Part shown: positions 5,680-12,667 of the stretch, one piece after another
How the letters are laid out: every line of letters starts with the position of its first letter
Numbering within the stretch: position 1 is the first letter of the stretch
Source: Clostridia bacterium
Lineage (GTDB): Bacteria > Bacillota > Clostridia > RGIG8785
Direction of reading: 5' to 3'
Assembly (NCBI GenBank): GCA_017620795.1
Contig: JAGAUM010000237.1
Span: 1-13,864, forward strand
DNA: 13,864 bases
The notes under the pieces: model-generated
Database searches by the model: none
The model's input: the letters and a program-made list of their open reading frames with translations, nothing else
Told to the model about the DNA's origin: nothing
Made by a program: the position numbers and the translations under genes

Positions 5680-6435
5680 ATGCAAATGGTTTTCATTACT
5701 GCGTTGGGCGTTGGCGGAGCAACCGTCATCGGTGCGATTATCGGGTTTGTGTTCAAGCGCCTGTCCCATCGCTTTTCAGATATTGTTTTAGCCTTTGCCG
5801 CAGGCATCATGCTTGCCGCAGCGGTCTTGGGGTTGATTCTCCCTGCCGTGGAATACGGCGGCGACCTTGGACTTTTATATGCCGTCTTAGGCATTTTTGC
5901 AGGTGCGTTATGCCTGAACCTGATTGACAAGCTGGTGCCTCACCTGCATAAGCTGATGGGCGCCGAACAGGAATTCCATCAAGGAGGCGAACGGCTTAGC
6001 AAGGTCCTGCTGTTCGTTACTGCCATTGCCATCCACAACCTGCCTGAAGGCATTGCCGCAGGGGTCGGCTTTGGCTCTGGGAATGTGTCCGAAGCGCTTT
6101 TCATTGCAGGGGGTATTGCCCTGCAAAACATCCCCGAAGGCATGGTCATTATCGGGCCGATGCTCTCGGCTGGAGTCAAGCCGAGCCGTACCTTTTTGTG
6201 CGCGCTCGTTACCGGCTTGGTGGAAGTGGTCGGCACGCTGTTAGGATACTTTGCTGTCAGCCTTTCTCAAGCAATTTTGCCTTTTGCGCTGGCTTTTGCA
6301 GGAGGCACTATGCTTTATGTAATCAGTGACGAAATGATTCCCGAAACCCATGCACACGGCTCGGAGCGTGGCGCAACCTACGCTCTTTTGGTCGGTTTTT
6401 GCGTGATGCTGGTTTCGGATGTGTTATTGGGGTAA
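5680..6435 (+). CDS. ZIP-family divalent metal transporter
   Basis: A 251-residue membrane protein with about eight transmembrane helices and both ZIP metal-site motifs. HNLPEG at 119-124 (helix 4) and QNIPEG at 149-154 (helix 5) supply the His, Asn, Gln and Glu ligands of the binuclear pore site. A His-containing cytosolic loop lies near 87-105, and DEMIPETHAHG at 217-227 follows the penultimate helices. ZIP proteins import zinc, often with iron or manganese as well. The ATG at 5680 was chosen because GGAAGGAG stands 8 bases upstream; the in-frame GTG at 5671 overlaps that site. It is the first gene of the operon, and its stop is 4 bases before the lipoprotein gene. The helix-5 Gln in place of His resembles the bacterial GufA/ZupT-like branch. 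The metal range is not readable from sequence. Confidence 0.93.
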   Translation: MQMVFITALGVGGATVIGAIIGFVFKRLSHRFSDIVLAFAAGIMLAAAVLGLILPAVEYGGDLGLLYAVLGIFAGALCLNLIDKLVPHLHKLMGAEQEFHQGGERLSKVLLFVTAIAIHNLPEGIAAGVGFGSGNVSEALFIAGGIALQNIPEGMVIIGPMLSAGVKPSRTFLCALVTGLVEVVGTLLGYFAVSLSQAILPFALAFAGGTMLYVISDEMIPETHAHGSERGATYALLVGFCVMLVSDVLLG

Positions 6436-6439
6436 AACG

Positions 6440-7282
6440 ATGTTAAAACGCTTACTTGCTTTCATCTTGGTTTTGGGTTTGGTTGGTTGTACACCCCAAT
6501 CCCAAAAGGAACAACTACATATCGCCGTCGCCATTCCGCCACTGGCTGCTTTTTTGGACGCAGTGGTGGGAGACGCTTGTTCGGTGCAGGTCATGATTCC
6601 GTCGGGATATAGTCCAGAGACCTATGCCCCCACTCCCAAAGAGCTGGCAACGGCGCAGGAAGCGGATGTATACTTCGCCATTGGCGTCCCTGCAGAGGGG
6701 CAAGCCATCCTCCCCCACCTAAACCCCGAAACCAAGGTGGTTTATCTGGATCAGGCGGTGGATGCCCACTATCCGCCACGAATGATAGGCAACACTCCCG
6801 ACCCCCATCGCTGGCTCTCCCCCAAACGGGCGAAGGTCATGGTGGCAACGGTCTTGGACACCCTGTGCGAGTTGGACCCTGCCAACACCTCTTTATACGA
6901 AAACAACGCTCATCTTTATATGAGCGAGCTGGAGTTTTTGGATCAGGAGCTCCAAAGCACCTTAGCGGGACTGGAAAGCCGAAGCTTTTTGGTCTACCAT
7001 CCTGCCTTCGGCTATTTTGCCGAGGACTATGATTTGGATATGGTCGCTTTGCAACAAGAAGGAAAAGAAGCCACCCCTCAACAGTTGCAAGAAACAGTGG
7101 ATTGGGCAAAGTCCCAAGGGGTACGTGTAATTTTTTATCAGGAAGAAATCGACTCCCGTCAGGCAGAAGCCTTCGCCCGTGAGCTTTCGGGTGAGGCGGT
7201 GGTTTTAAACCCGTTGTCTGAGGAGTATTGCGAAAATCTGCGTCAGATGGCGACAGCAATAAGTGAGGCGATAAAGCAGTGA
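6440..7282 (+). CDS. znuA: Metal ABC transporter substrate-binding lipoprotein (cluster A-I, ZnuA-like)
   Basis: The 280-residue precursor has a lipoprotein signal: MLKRLL, a hydrophobic core, and lipobox LVGC with lipidated C17. The mature part is the two-lobed SBP_bac_9 fold. Expected ligand regions are GYSPETYAPTP (57-65), DPHRWLSP (121-128, H123) and VYHPAFGYFAEDY (185-197, H187), then EGKEATP (207-213) and VLNPLSEEY (255-263). The first position is Glu60 where most ZnuA proteins have His, and the usual Asp of an LDPL segment is Asn257. No His-rich acidic loop is present. It therefore belongs to a variant branch; zinc is likely but manganese is possible. The start at 6440 has GGGG seven bases before it; an ATG at 6419 inside the ZIP gene would disrupt the signal peptide. 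The stop overlaps the ATPase GTG start. Confidence 0.88.
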   Translation: MLKRLLAFILVLGLVGCTPQSQKEQLHIAVAIPPLAAFLDAVVGDACSVQVMIPSGYSPETYAPTPKELATAQEADVYFAIGVPAEGQAILPHLNPETKVVYLDQAVDAHYPPRMIGNTPDPHRWLSPKRAKVMVATVLDTLCELDPANTSLYENNAHLYMSELEFLDQELQSTLAGLESRSFLVYHPAFGYFAEDYDLDMVALQQEGKEATPQQLQETVDWAKSQGVRVIFYQEEIDSRQAEAFARELSGEAVVLNPLSEEYCENLRQMATAISEAIKQ

Positions 7283-7977
7283 GTCCAATATTAGATATCC
7301 GTGACCTGACCGTTTGTTATAGCGGTCAGCCTGCCTTAAACCATGTCTCCTTTTCCATTAACCAAGGAGAGTTTGTGGCAATTATGGGCCCTAACGGTGG
7401 CGGCAAGACGACGCTGATTCGCACCGTCTTGGGGTTTTTGCAACCCACCGAAGGAAGCATTGCGGTGACAACGGACAAAATCGGCTATGTGCCCCAGTCC
7501 AGCTCGGTAGACCGTAGTTTCCCCATCACTGTGCGCGAGGTCTTAAAGACCGCTACTTTGGGCGCAGGCCTTCATCCAAGGTTGTGGCGCAAAAAAACAG
7601 ACGAGTCTCGATTAGATTCCTGCCTGGAGCAAGCAGGTCTTTGCGAGCATTACAAAGACCGACAGGTCTCCGCTCTATCGGGGGGCGAGTTTCAGCGCCT
7701 ACTTTTGGCGCGGACGCTCCTTTCCGACCCCGAGCTTCTTTTATTGGACGAGCCGACCGCCAATGTCGACCCCCTAAGCCGCGAACAGATTCACTTTGCA
7801 TTAAAGAAACTGGCGCCCGAAAAAACAGTGGTCATGGTCACCCATGATATCTCGGTGTTAAGCGGCACGGTCAGCCGTTTAATTTGCTTGGGCGACCGTC
7901 TGTTATATGACGGTGCACCCACCCTGACCGCGGCAGGGCTAAACGCCTACTGGGCAGGAGGTGAGCACCATGCTTGA
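7279..7977 (+). CDS. znuC: Metal ABC transporter ATP-binding protein (ZnuC-like)
   Basis: A 232-residue ABC ATPase. Walker A is GPNGGGKTT (37-45), the Q-loop follows at VPQSSSVDR (71-79), the signature is LSGGE (133-137), Walker B is LLLLDEP (153-159) and the H-loop histidine is H189 (VTHD). VPQSSSVDRSFP is typical of zinc/manganese ABC importers. It starts with GTG at 7279, overlapping the lipoprotein stop as GTGA, with GAGGCG a few bases upstream; this is translational coupling. It would form a cytosolic dimer on the ZnuB-like permease and power uptake of the metal delivered by the lipoprotein. The length is normal for the family, and all catalytic motifs are intact. Confidence 0.93.
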   Translation: MSPILDIRDLTVCYSGQPALNHVSFSINQGEFVAIMGPNGGGKTTLIRTVLGFLQPTEGSIAVTTDKIGYVPQSSSVDRSFPITVREVLKTATLGAGLHPRLWRKKTDESRLDSCLEQAGLCEHYKDRQVSALSGGEFQRLLLARTLLSDPELLLLDEPTANVDPLSREQIHFALKKLAPEKTVVMVTHDISVLSGTVSRLICLGDRLLYDGAPTLTAAGLNAYWAGGEHHA

Positions 7978-8782
7978 TGCGCTGTTTTCCTATCAGTTTT
8001 TGCAATATGCCGCTTGGGCTTGCCTGTTGTCGGGGATTTTAGGCGGAATCTGTGGGGTTATCGTCATTGAAAAGCGGTTGGTGATGATGAGCGGTGGAAT
8101 CGCCCATACTGCCTATGGCGGTGTGGGGTTAGGGTATCTTTTAGGCTTTGAACCCTTACTGGGCGCCATCGGATTTTCCCTTGGTGCCGCTTTCGGAATC
8201 GGTGCTTTACAGAAAAAGGGCAGACAAAATGCCGATGTTCCCACGGCGATTTTCTGGTCGGTGGGGATGGCGCTGGGTGTCCTCTTCATCGGGATTATGC
8301 CGGGCTATCTGCCGGATGTAAACTCCTATCTTTTCGGGAATATCCTGACGGTCAGTGCAACCGACCTGTACCTGCTTTCGGGGATTACACTCCTCTTTTT
8401 ACTCTTTTTGTGGGTACTTTATGAGGATCTTTTAGCCACCCTGTTTGATGCAGAATTTTCCCGTGTTTCGGGGATTCGTACCAGAGTCATTGAGTATGCA
8501 ATCTTGGTACTGGTCGCCCTGTCAGTAGTGGCGCTGATTCGGGTCGCAGGGATTATTTTAATGCTGGCACAGTTGACGCTCCCTGCCGCCTGCTCCGCAC
8601 AGCTGACCAAAAAGCTTTCCACTCGTCTCCTGCTTTCGGCAGTCTTTGGTGTGGTCTTTTCCTTGGCAGGTTTAGTCCTTTCTTATTACATCAACATTTC
8701 CTCAGGCGCGGTGATTGTCCTGCTTTCGGCTGGCGTATATCTGCTCCTGCTACTCCGTAAAAAGGCAACAAAAAACGGTTAA
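7970..8782 (+). CDS. znuB: Metal ABC transporter permease (ABC-3 family, ZnuB-like)
   Basis: A 270-residue permease with about eight or nine membrane segments and the ABC-3 landmarks. These include MMSGGIAHTAYGGVGLGYLLG (about 37-57) and an FGNILTVS segment near 122-129. The VALIRVAGIILMLAQLTLPAACS stretch at about 188-210 includes the coupling-helix region. The ATG at 7970 has an ideal AGGAGG (7956-7961) with 8-base spacing and overlaps the ATPase gene by 8 bases. The in-frame GTG at 7961 overlaps the ribosome site and was rejected. It is the last gene of the operon; its stop codon lies inside the left arm of the terminator hairpin. With the upstream ATPase and lipoprotein it completes one importer. 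Confidence 0.92.
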   Translation: MLDALFSYQFLQYAAWACLLSGILGGICGVIVIEKRLVMMSGGIAHTAYGGVGLGYLLGFEPLLGAIGFSLGAAFGIGALQKKGRQNADVPTAIFWSVGMALGVLFIGIMPGYLPDVNSYLFGNILTVSATDLYLLSGITLLFLLFLWVLYEDLLATLFDAEFSRVSGIRTRVIEYAILVLVALSVVALIRVAGIILMLAQLTLPAACSAQLTKKLSTRLLLSAVFGVVFSLAGLVLSYYINISSGAVIVLLSAGVYLLLLLRKKATKNG

Positions 8783-8808
8783 GCTAATTGCTTAACCGTT
8801 TTCTTTTT
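8772..8808. terminator. Bidirectional terminator between znuB and the capD-type gene
   Basis: AAAACGGTTAAGC and GCTTAACCGTTTT form a 13-bp stem with a 5-base loop. On the plus strand a T-rich tail follows; on the minus strand six T residues follow. It serves both convergent transcripts, and the znuB stop is in the left arm. Confidence 0.9.
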
Positions 8809-8813
8809 GGGGG

Positions 8814-10808
8814 TTATTGAAGGACGACCTCGCCCGAACGAGCCACACGCATTTCCTCGGCATGGATGGCGTCGCGATTGACACTATCCGCATCGTGATA
8901 AGTGGGAACAACCGCCATCATGGCTTTGCGGATGGTGTCCGCGTCGCCTGTGACCAGTGCCTGATTGACGGTTTGTAGCTTCTCGTTCAGCTCTTCGCGG
9001 GTGAGCTTCCGATCCCGCTCGATAAAGATTTTTTCGTTGTCGGTCTTGTCCAACTCCTCGGTCTTCATCAAAAGCTCCTCGTAAAGCTTTTCACCGGGGC
9101 GCAAGCCTACTTCCTGAATGTCAATGTCCTCGTAAGGCTTTAAGCCTGCCAGACGAATCATGTTCTCCGCCAAAGCCAGAATCTTCATGGGTTTGCCCAT
9201 ATCCAAAACATAAATCTCGCCCTTGGCGGCAGACGCACCTGCCTGCATAACCAACTGGGATGCTTCGGGGATGGTCATGAAATAACGGACAATCCGTTTG
9301 TCAGTGATGGTCACGGGACCGCCATTTTCAATCTGACGCATAAAGAGCGGAATAACACTGCCGTTACTGCCCAGTACGTTACCGAAACGGACTGCCGCAA
9401 AGTCGGTAGTGCTGTCCTTCTTGCTCTGAATAATCATTTCGCAAAGACGCTTGGTAGCCCCCATGATGTTGGTGGGGTTCACCGCTTTGTCAGTAGAAAT
9501 CATAATGAACTTGCCAACCCCTGCCTTTTCAGCAGCATTGGCAACATTGAAGGTGCCAAACACGTTGTTCTTGATTGCTTCGTCGCAACAGTCCTCCATC
9601 AAAGGCACGTGCTTATGTGCAGCGGCATGGAATACCACTTCGGGGCGATGCTTTAAGAACACCTTCTCGATTTTTTCTGCATCACGGATGGACGCAATTT
9701 CGCAGACCAGGTTCAGTTTTTCTCCGTAGGTGCGTTGCAGTTCCTGCTGGATGTCATATACATTGTTTTCGTAAATATCCAAGATAATCAGTTTCCTGGG
9801 GGACAGCTTGGCGACCTGACGGCAGATTTCCGAGCCGATGGAACCGCCACCGCCCGTAATCATAACCACCTTGTCGCTATACGCTTTTTTCAGGTTCACA
9901 TCGGTCACCGAAATGGTGTCACGGAAGAGCAAATCCTCAATCTTAATGTCGCGGATACGCTTGTGGGAGTCCCGTTCTTCCATGGACGGAACGTCATAGA
10001 TGCGTACCTTTAAGCTGGTCTTTTCATAGAACTCAAACAGCTCCAGCTTCTGTTCGGGGGTCAAATCGTGAATCGCAATAACGATTTCCTGAATGGGCAG
10101 GTCCCGAATCCGACGGATGGTACTGCCGTCAACGGGGTAAATTTTTAAGCCACGGAGGGTATTGCCCACCTTTTGGGTGTCATGGTCAAAAAAGCAATAG
10201 GGCACGTACTGAGCGTTGGGATCACTCTTTAAAGAGTCTGCCAACAATACGCCACGCTGACCTGCACCGATAATGGCAATCCGTTTCTTCTCGCGGATGG
10301 GACGAGCGGCGCTTTCTTTCAGTTCCCGACCCAAGATACGGCGGAACCAGTTGCCAATGGCCTTATGTATCCGATGGGAACGGCAGGTCTGATAGATTAA
10401 GCGGATGAAAATCGTTGCCAGAAGCGAAATCATGGCAACCAAAACCATTTCAAAAAAGAGCAGCTTGGAGACATTGGGGAGACGGTCGATAATCAGCCGT
10501 TCAATGACGTAAAAGGCGACGCCGCCCAGCACATCTGCCACACACAAAGCAAGGTAGTTTGCTGCCCCTGCATAACGCCAGACAAAGACATAGACCCCTG
10601 CAATGATGCGGGCAACCAGCATGGACAACGCCAAAAATGCGCTATGAATCATCCAGTCTCCAAAAGAAGAGTTGCCTTCAAAGAAGAACAAGTAAACCAA
10701 GACGGATGCCATAAGCACCGTCAAGATATCAACCGTATAAAGGAAAAAATGACGTGAACGGAATCTCATTACTGCGGATTTATATTGCTTTGGACTTGCT
10801 TTTTCCAA
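8814..10808 (-). CDS. Membrane-anchored nucleotide-sugar dehydratase/epimerase (CapD/FlaA1/PglF type)
   Basis: A 664-residue protein. Four membrane helices occupy about residues 21-137. A first Rossmann-like (CoA-binding) domain starts at IIGAGQRG (179-186). The catalytic extended-SDR domain starts at MITGGGGSIGSE (316-327), with HAAAHKHVPLME near 394-405 and the active segment STDKAVNPTNIMGATKR (438-454). In this segment Met replaces the usual catalytic Tyr, as in large UDP-GlcNAc 4,6-dehydratases such as PglF. It would make UDP-4-keto-6-deoxy sugars at the inner membrane for glycans or glycoprotein. The start is TTG at 10808 with AAGAGG 8 bases upstream. A longer TTG reading from 10877 was rejected because the -10 box lies within it. 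It has its own promoter and terminator, and no other glycan genes are in view. Confidence 0.9.
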   Translation of the reverse strand: MEKASPKQYKSAVMRFRSRHFFLYTVDILTVLMASVLVYLFFFEGNSSFGDWMIHSAFLALSMLVARIIAGVYVFVWRYAGAANYLALCVADVLGGVAFYVIERLIIDRLPNVSKLLFFEMVLVAMISLLATIFIRLIYQTCRSHRIHKAIGNWFRRILGRELKESAARPIREKKRIAIIGAGQRGVLLADSLKSDPNAQYVPYCFFDHDTQKVGNTLRGLKIYPVDGSTIRRIRDLPIQEIVIAIHDLTPEQKLELFEFYEKTSLKVRIYDVPSMEERDSHKRIRDIKIEDLLFRDTISVTDVNLKKAYSDKVVMITGGGGSIGSEICRQVAKLSPRKLIILDIYENNVYDIQQELQRTYGEKLNLVCEIASIRDAEKIEKVFLKHRPEVVFHAAAHKHVPLMEDCCDEAIKNNVFGTFNVANAAEKAGVGKFIMISTDKAVNPTNIMGATKRLCEMIIQSKKDSTTDFAAVRFGNVLGSNGSVIPLFMRQIENGGPVTITDKRIVRYFMTIPEASQLVMQAGASAAKGEIYVLDMGKPMKILALAENMIRLAGLKPYEDIDIQEVGLRPGEKLYEELLMKTEELDKTDNEKIFIERDRKLTREELNEKLQTVNQALVTGDADTIRKAMMAVVPTYHDADSVNRDAIHAEEMRVARSGEVVLQ

Positions 10809-10865
10809 TGCTTGAACCTCTTTTCCTATATAGTACCGCGCCAAAATGTCATTACAACTACTTTC

Positions 10866-10894
10866 ATTATACCGCAATATTTTTTGAATTGCAA
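10866..10894 (-). promoter_or_regulatory. Sigma-A promoter of the capD-type gene
   Basis: On the reverse strand, TTGCAA (10889-10894) and TATAAT (10866-10871) have a 17-base spacer. It lies between the terminator of the upstream operon and the TTG start, leaving a leader of about 50 bases in which no riboswitch-like structure was seen. Confidence 0.75.
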
Positions 10895-10909
10895 GAAATT
10901 TATTCTGTC

Positions 10910-10939
10910 AAAAAAAGGCGTCTCGGTTACCCGAGACGC
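10910..10939 (-). terminator. Intrinsic terminator of the paaK-ACT-mrp operon
   Basis: Read on the reverse strand, GCGTCTCGG, a 4-base loop and CCGAGACGC form a 9-bp GC-rich stem followed by C and seven T residues. The stop codon of the C_GCAxxG_C_C gene is in the loop, so the last codons of that gene form part of the hairpin. Confidence 0.9.
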
Positions 10940-11376
10940 TTTAAATGTTCTTCTAAAATTTCTGCCGCATGGTAAACCAGTTCGGGGCAGCTCCGCTTCT
11001 TGTAGTATTCTGCAGTGCGCGGTTCAGGAACGTGGGTATCTTTCCCTGCGTTTCCCCCTAAGAGCTCCCGACAAATAATAGAGCCATTTTCCTGACGGAA
11101 GGCCTCTGCCAGCCCTTGAATGCGTCGATAGTGTTCCGTTTTTTCCGCTTGGGCGTGGGGGTCATGATACCCTTCTGCCAAACCATCGATTAAGAACATG
11201 GCGCTGACCGCTCCGCAAACCTCACGGAGGCGACCCATGCCACCGCCCATGGAGGAGGACATCTTCATGCCTGTCTCAAAGTCGATGCCATAGTCCTCGC
11301 AAAAAGCACCGAACACCGCTTGGGCACAGTTATATCCTTCCATAAACAGGGTTTTTGCCCGTTCCGCCTTAGTCAT
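10927..11376 (-). CDS. C_GCAxxG_C_C family putative redox-active protein
   Basis: A 149-residue soluble protein with the Cys layout of this family: C17 (GYNCAQAV), C54 (REVCGAVSA), C102 (IICRELLG) and C130 (KRSCPELV), plus a non-family C26. MGGGMGRLREVCGA at 43-56 is the family core. The usual CGAxxG motif ends in Ala (CGAVSA) rather than Gly. Family members are thought to do thiol redox chemistry or bind a metal or iron-sulfur centre, but no reaction is established. The ATG at 11376 overlaps the mrp stop by 8 bases, with GAGGG 8 bases upstream, so the two are co-translated. Linkage to the Fe-S carrier Mrp fits a role in cofactor or thiol handling. It is the last gene of the operon, and its stop is inside the terminator loop. 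Confidence 0.88.
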   Translation of the reverse strand: MTKAERAKTLFMEGYNCAQAVFGAFCEDYGIDFETGMKMSSSMGGGMGRLREVCGAVSAMFLIDGLAEGYHDPHAQAEKTEHYRRIQGLAEAFRQENGSIICRELLGGNAGKDTHVPEPRTAEYYKKRSCPELVYHAAEILEEHLKRLG

Positions 11377-12199
11377 TGGAAAGACCCTCTAAAACCTTTT
11401 GAGCTTCTTTAAGCCAATCGCCTTCGAACAGCTCAATCAGGCCTGCGTCTACTGCCGCAGAGAGCTTGGGGTTGATGGGCAGTTGTCCCAGCATGGGCAA
11501 GCCGAATTTTTGAGAGACGGCAACCGACTTGCTTTCGCCAAACACGTCGATTCTCTTACCACAGTCAGGACATAAAGCATAGCTCATGTTCTCCACCAGA
11601 CCCAAAACAGGAACATCCATCATCCGCGCCATTTTCAGTGCCTTCTCCACAATCATGGAGACCAGGTCCTGCGGTGAGGTAACGATTACGATACCGTCCA
11701 AGGGCAGAGACTGGAAGACGGTCAGAGGCACATCCCCTGTTCCGGGAGGCATGTCCACAAACATATAGTCCACATCGCCCCAGATTACATCGGTCCAGAA
11801 CTGCTTGACCGTGCCCGAAATCACGGGTCCGCGCCAAACAACGGGGTCGGTTTCGTTAGGAAGCAGTAAGTTAACCGACATCAGTCCGATGCCCGTTTTA
11901 GAGTTGACAGGCAGAATGCCCAGCTCGTTACCCTTGGCTTTTTCATGGACGCCAAAGGCTTGGGGAATGGACGGTCCCGTGACATCAGCGTCTAAAATGC
12001 CGACTTTATAGCCTGCGCGTTGCATGGTTACTGCCAAAAGGGAGGTAACCATCGACTTGCCGACGCCGCCCTTACCGCTGACAACGCCGATAACATGCTT
12101 GATGTTAGATAATTCGTGGGGTTTTTCGATAAAGCTTTTGGGATCGCGCTCGCTGCAGGACTGGCTGCAGGAGCTGCAATCATGATTACATTCACTCAT
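11369..12199 (-). CDS. mrp: Mrp/NBP35-type P-loop iron-sulfur carrier ATPase
   Basis: A 276-residue ATPase of the SIMIBI class. The deviant Walker A is SGKGGVGKS (41-49), the switch segment is ILDADVTGPSIP (68-79), the Walker B-like region is DYMFVDMPPGTGDVPL (144-159), and the Fe-S ligand pair C210-x2-C213 (ALCPDCG) is present. The N-terminus is Cys-rich (C4, C8, C11, C15), as in many clostridial copies and reminiscent of eukaryotic Nbp35. Family members assemble or hand over [4Fe-4S] clusters to apo-proteins in the cytosol. The ATG at 12199 has AAGGAG 7 bases upstream. It begins 12 bases after the ACT gene and overlaps the C_GCAxxG_C_C gene. All key motifs are intact, and the length fits the short form without the DUF59 domain. 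Confidence 0.93.
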   Translation of the reverse strand: MSECNHDCSSCSQSCSERDPKSFIEKPHELSNIKHVIGVVSGKGGVGKSMVTSLLAVTMQRAGYKVGILDADVTGPSIPQAFGVHEKAKGNELGILPVNSKTGIGLMSVNLLLPNETDPVVWRGPVISGTVKQFWTDVIWGDVDYMFVDMPPGTGDVPLTVFQSLPLDGIVIVTSPQDLVSMIVEKALKMARMMDVPVLGLVENMSYALCPDCGKRIDVFGESKSVAVSQKFGLPMLGQLPINPKLSAAVDAGLIELFEGDWLKEAQKVLEGLSND

Positions 12200-12211
12200 A
12201 ATGATTCTCCT

Positions 12212-12655
12212 TTAAGAAAGTGCTTTTTGCGAATAGACCTCGTCTGCCGTCAGGGTACGGATTTTTGCGGTCTGTAATGCGGCTTCCGCCTCTTCGCGTT
12301 TGTCGGTTCTTAGGATAACCAGTGCGCCCGCATTACTCTTGGACATAAACGCATAAAGGTATTCTACCGAGATGCCTTTTTCGGACAACAGCGACAGAGG
12401 CTTTGCCAAACCGCCGGGACGGTCGTCTACAGCGATGGCAAGCACCTTATTGATTTTGGTAATAAAACCGATTTCACGGAGCAGTTTTGCTACTTCTTCC
12501 GGGTCACGGACAATGAGGCGCAGGATACCAAAGTCCGCCGTGTCAGCGATGGACAAGGCATAAAGGTCTACATGATGTTCACTTAAGGTGTCCAGTACAG
12601 AAGAAACTGCACCCGACTTGTTTTCAACGAATACAGATAATTGTTTCAGTTCCAT
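12212..12655 (-). CDS. Tandem ACT-domain protein
   Basis: A 147-residue protein made of two ACT folds. The first covers about 1-70 (LKQLSVFVENKSGAVSSVLDTL, then DFGILRLIV) and the second about 71-140 (VLAIAVDDRPGGLAKPLSLL, then GALVILRT). Each shows the Pro/Ser-Gly turn before helix 1 that binds amino acids. Proteins of this type (COG4747) typically sit beside phenylacetate-CoA ligase and indolepyruvate:ferredoxin oxidoreductase genes, and are thought to sense an aromatic amino acid or related ligand. The ATG at 12655 has AAGGAGG 8 bases upstream. It lies 12 bases after the PaaK stop and leads into mrp. No DNA-binding or catalytic domain is present, so it should regulate by protein contact, perhaps with PaaK. 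That partner is inference. Confidence 0.87.
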   Translation of the reverse strand: MELKQLSVFVENKSGAVSSVLDTLSEHHVDLYALSIADTADFGILRLIVRDPEEVAKLLREIGFITKINKVLAIAVDDRPGGLAKPLSLLSEKGISVEYLYAFMSKSNAGALVILRTDKREEAEAALQTAKIRTLTADEVYSQKALS

Positions 12656-12667
12656 GGTTCGACCTCC

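Noticed and set aside
5629..5680. A Zur or Fur box at the metal operon promoter.
   Set aside because: No inverted repeat of adequate length or symmetry is visible around the -35 and -10.
6837..7259. A 140-codon minus-strand open frame opposite znuA.
   Set aside because: It is antisense to a well-supported lipoprotein gene, with Pro/Arg-rich low-complexity content and no promoter or ribosome site.
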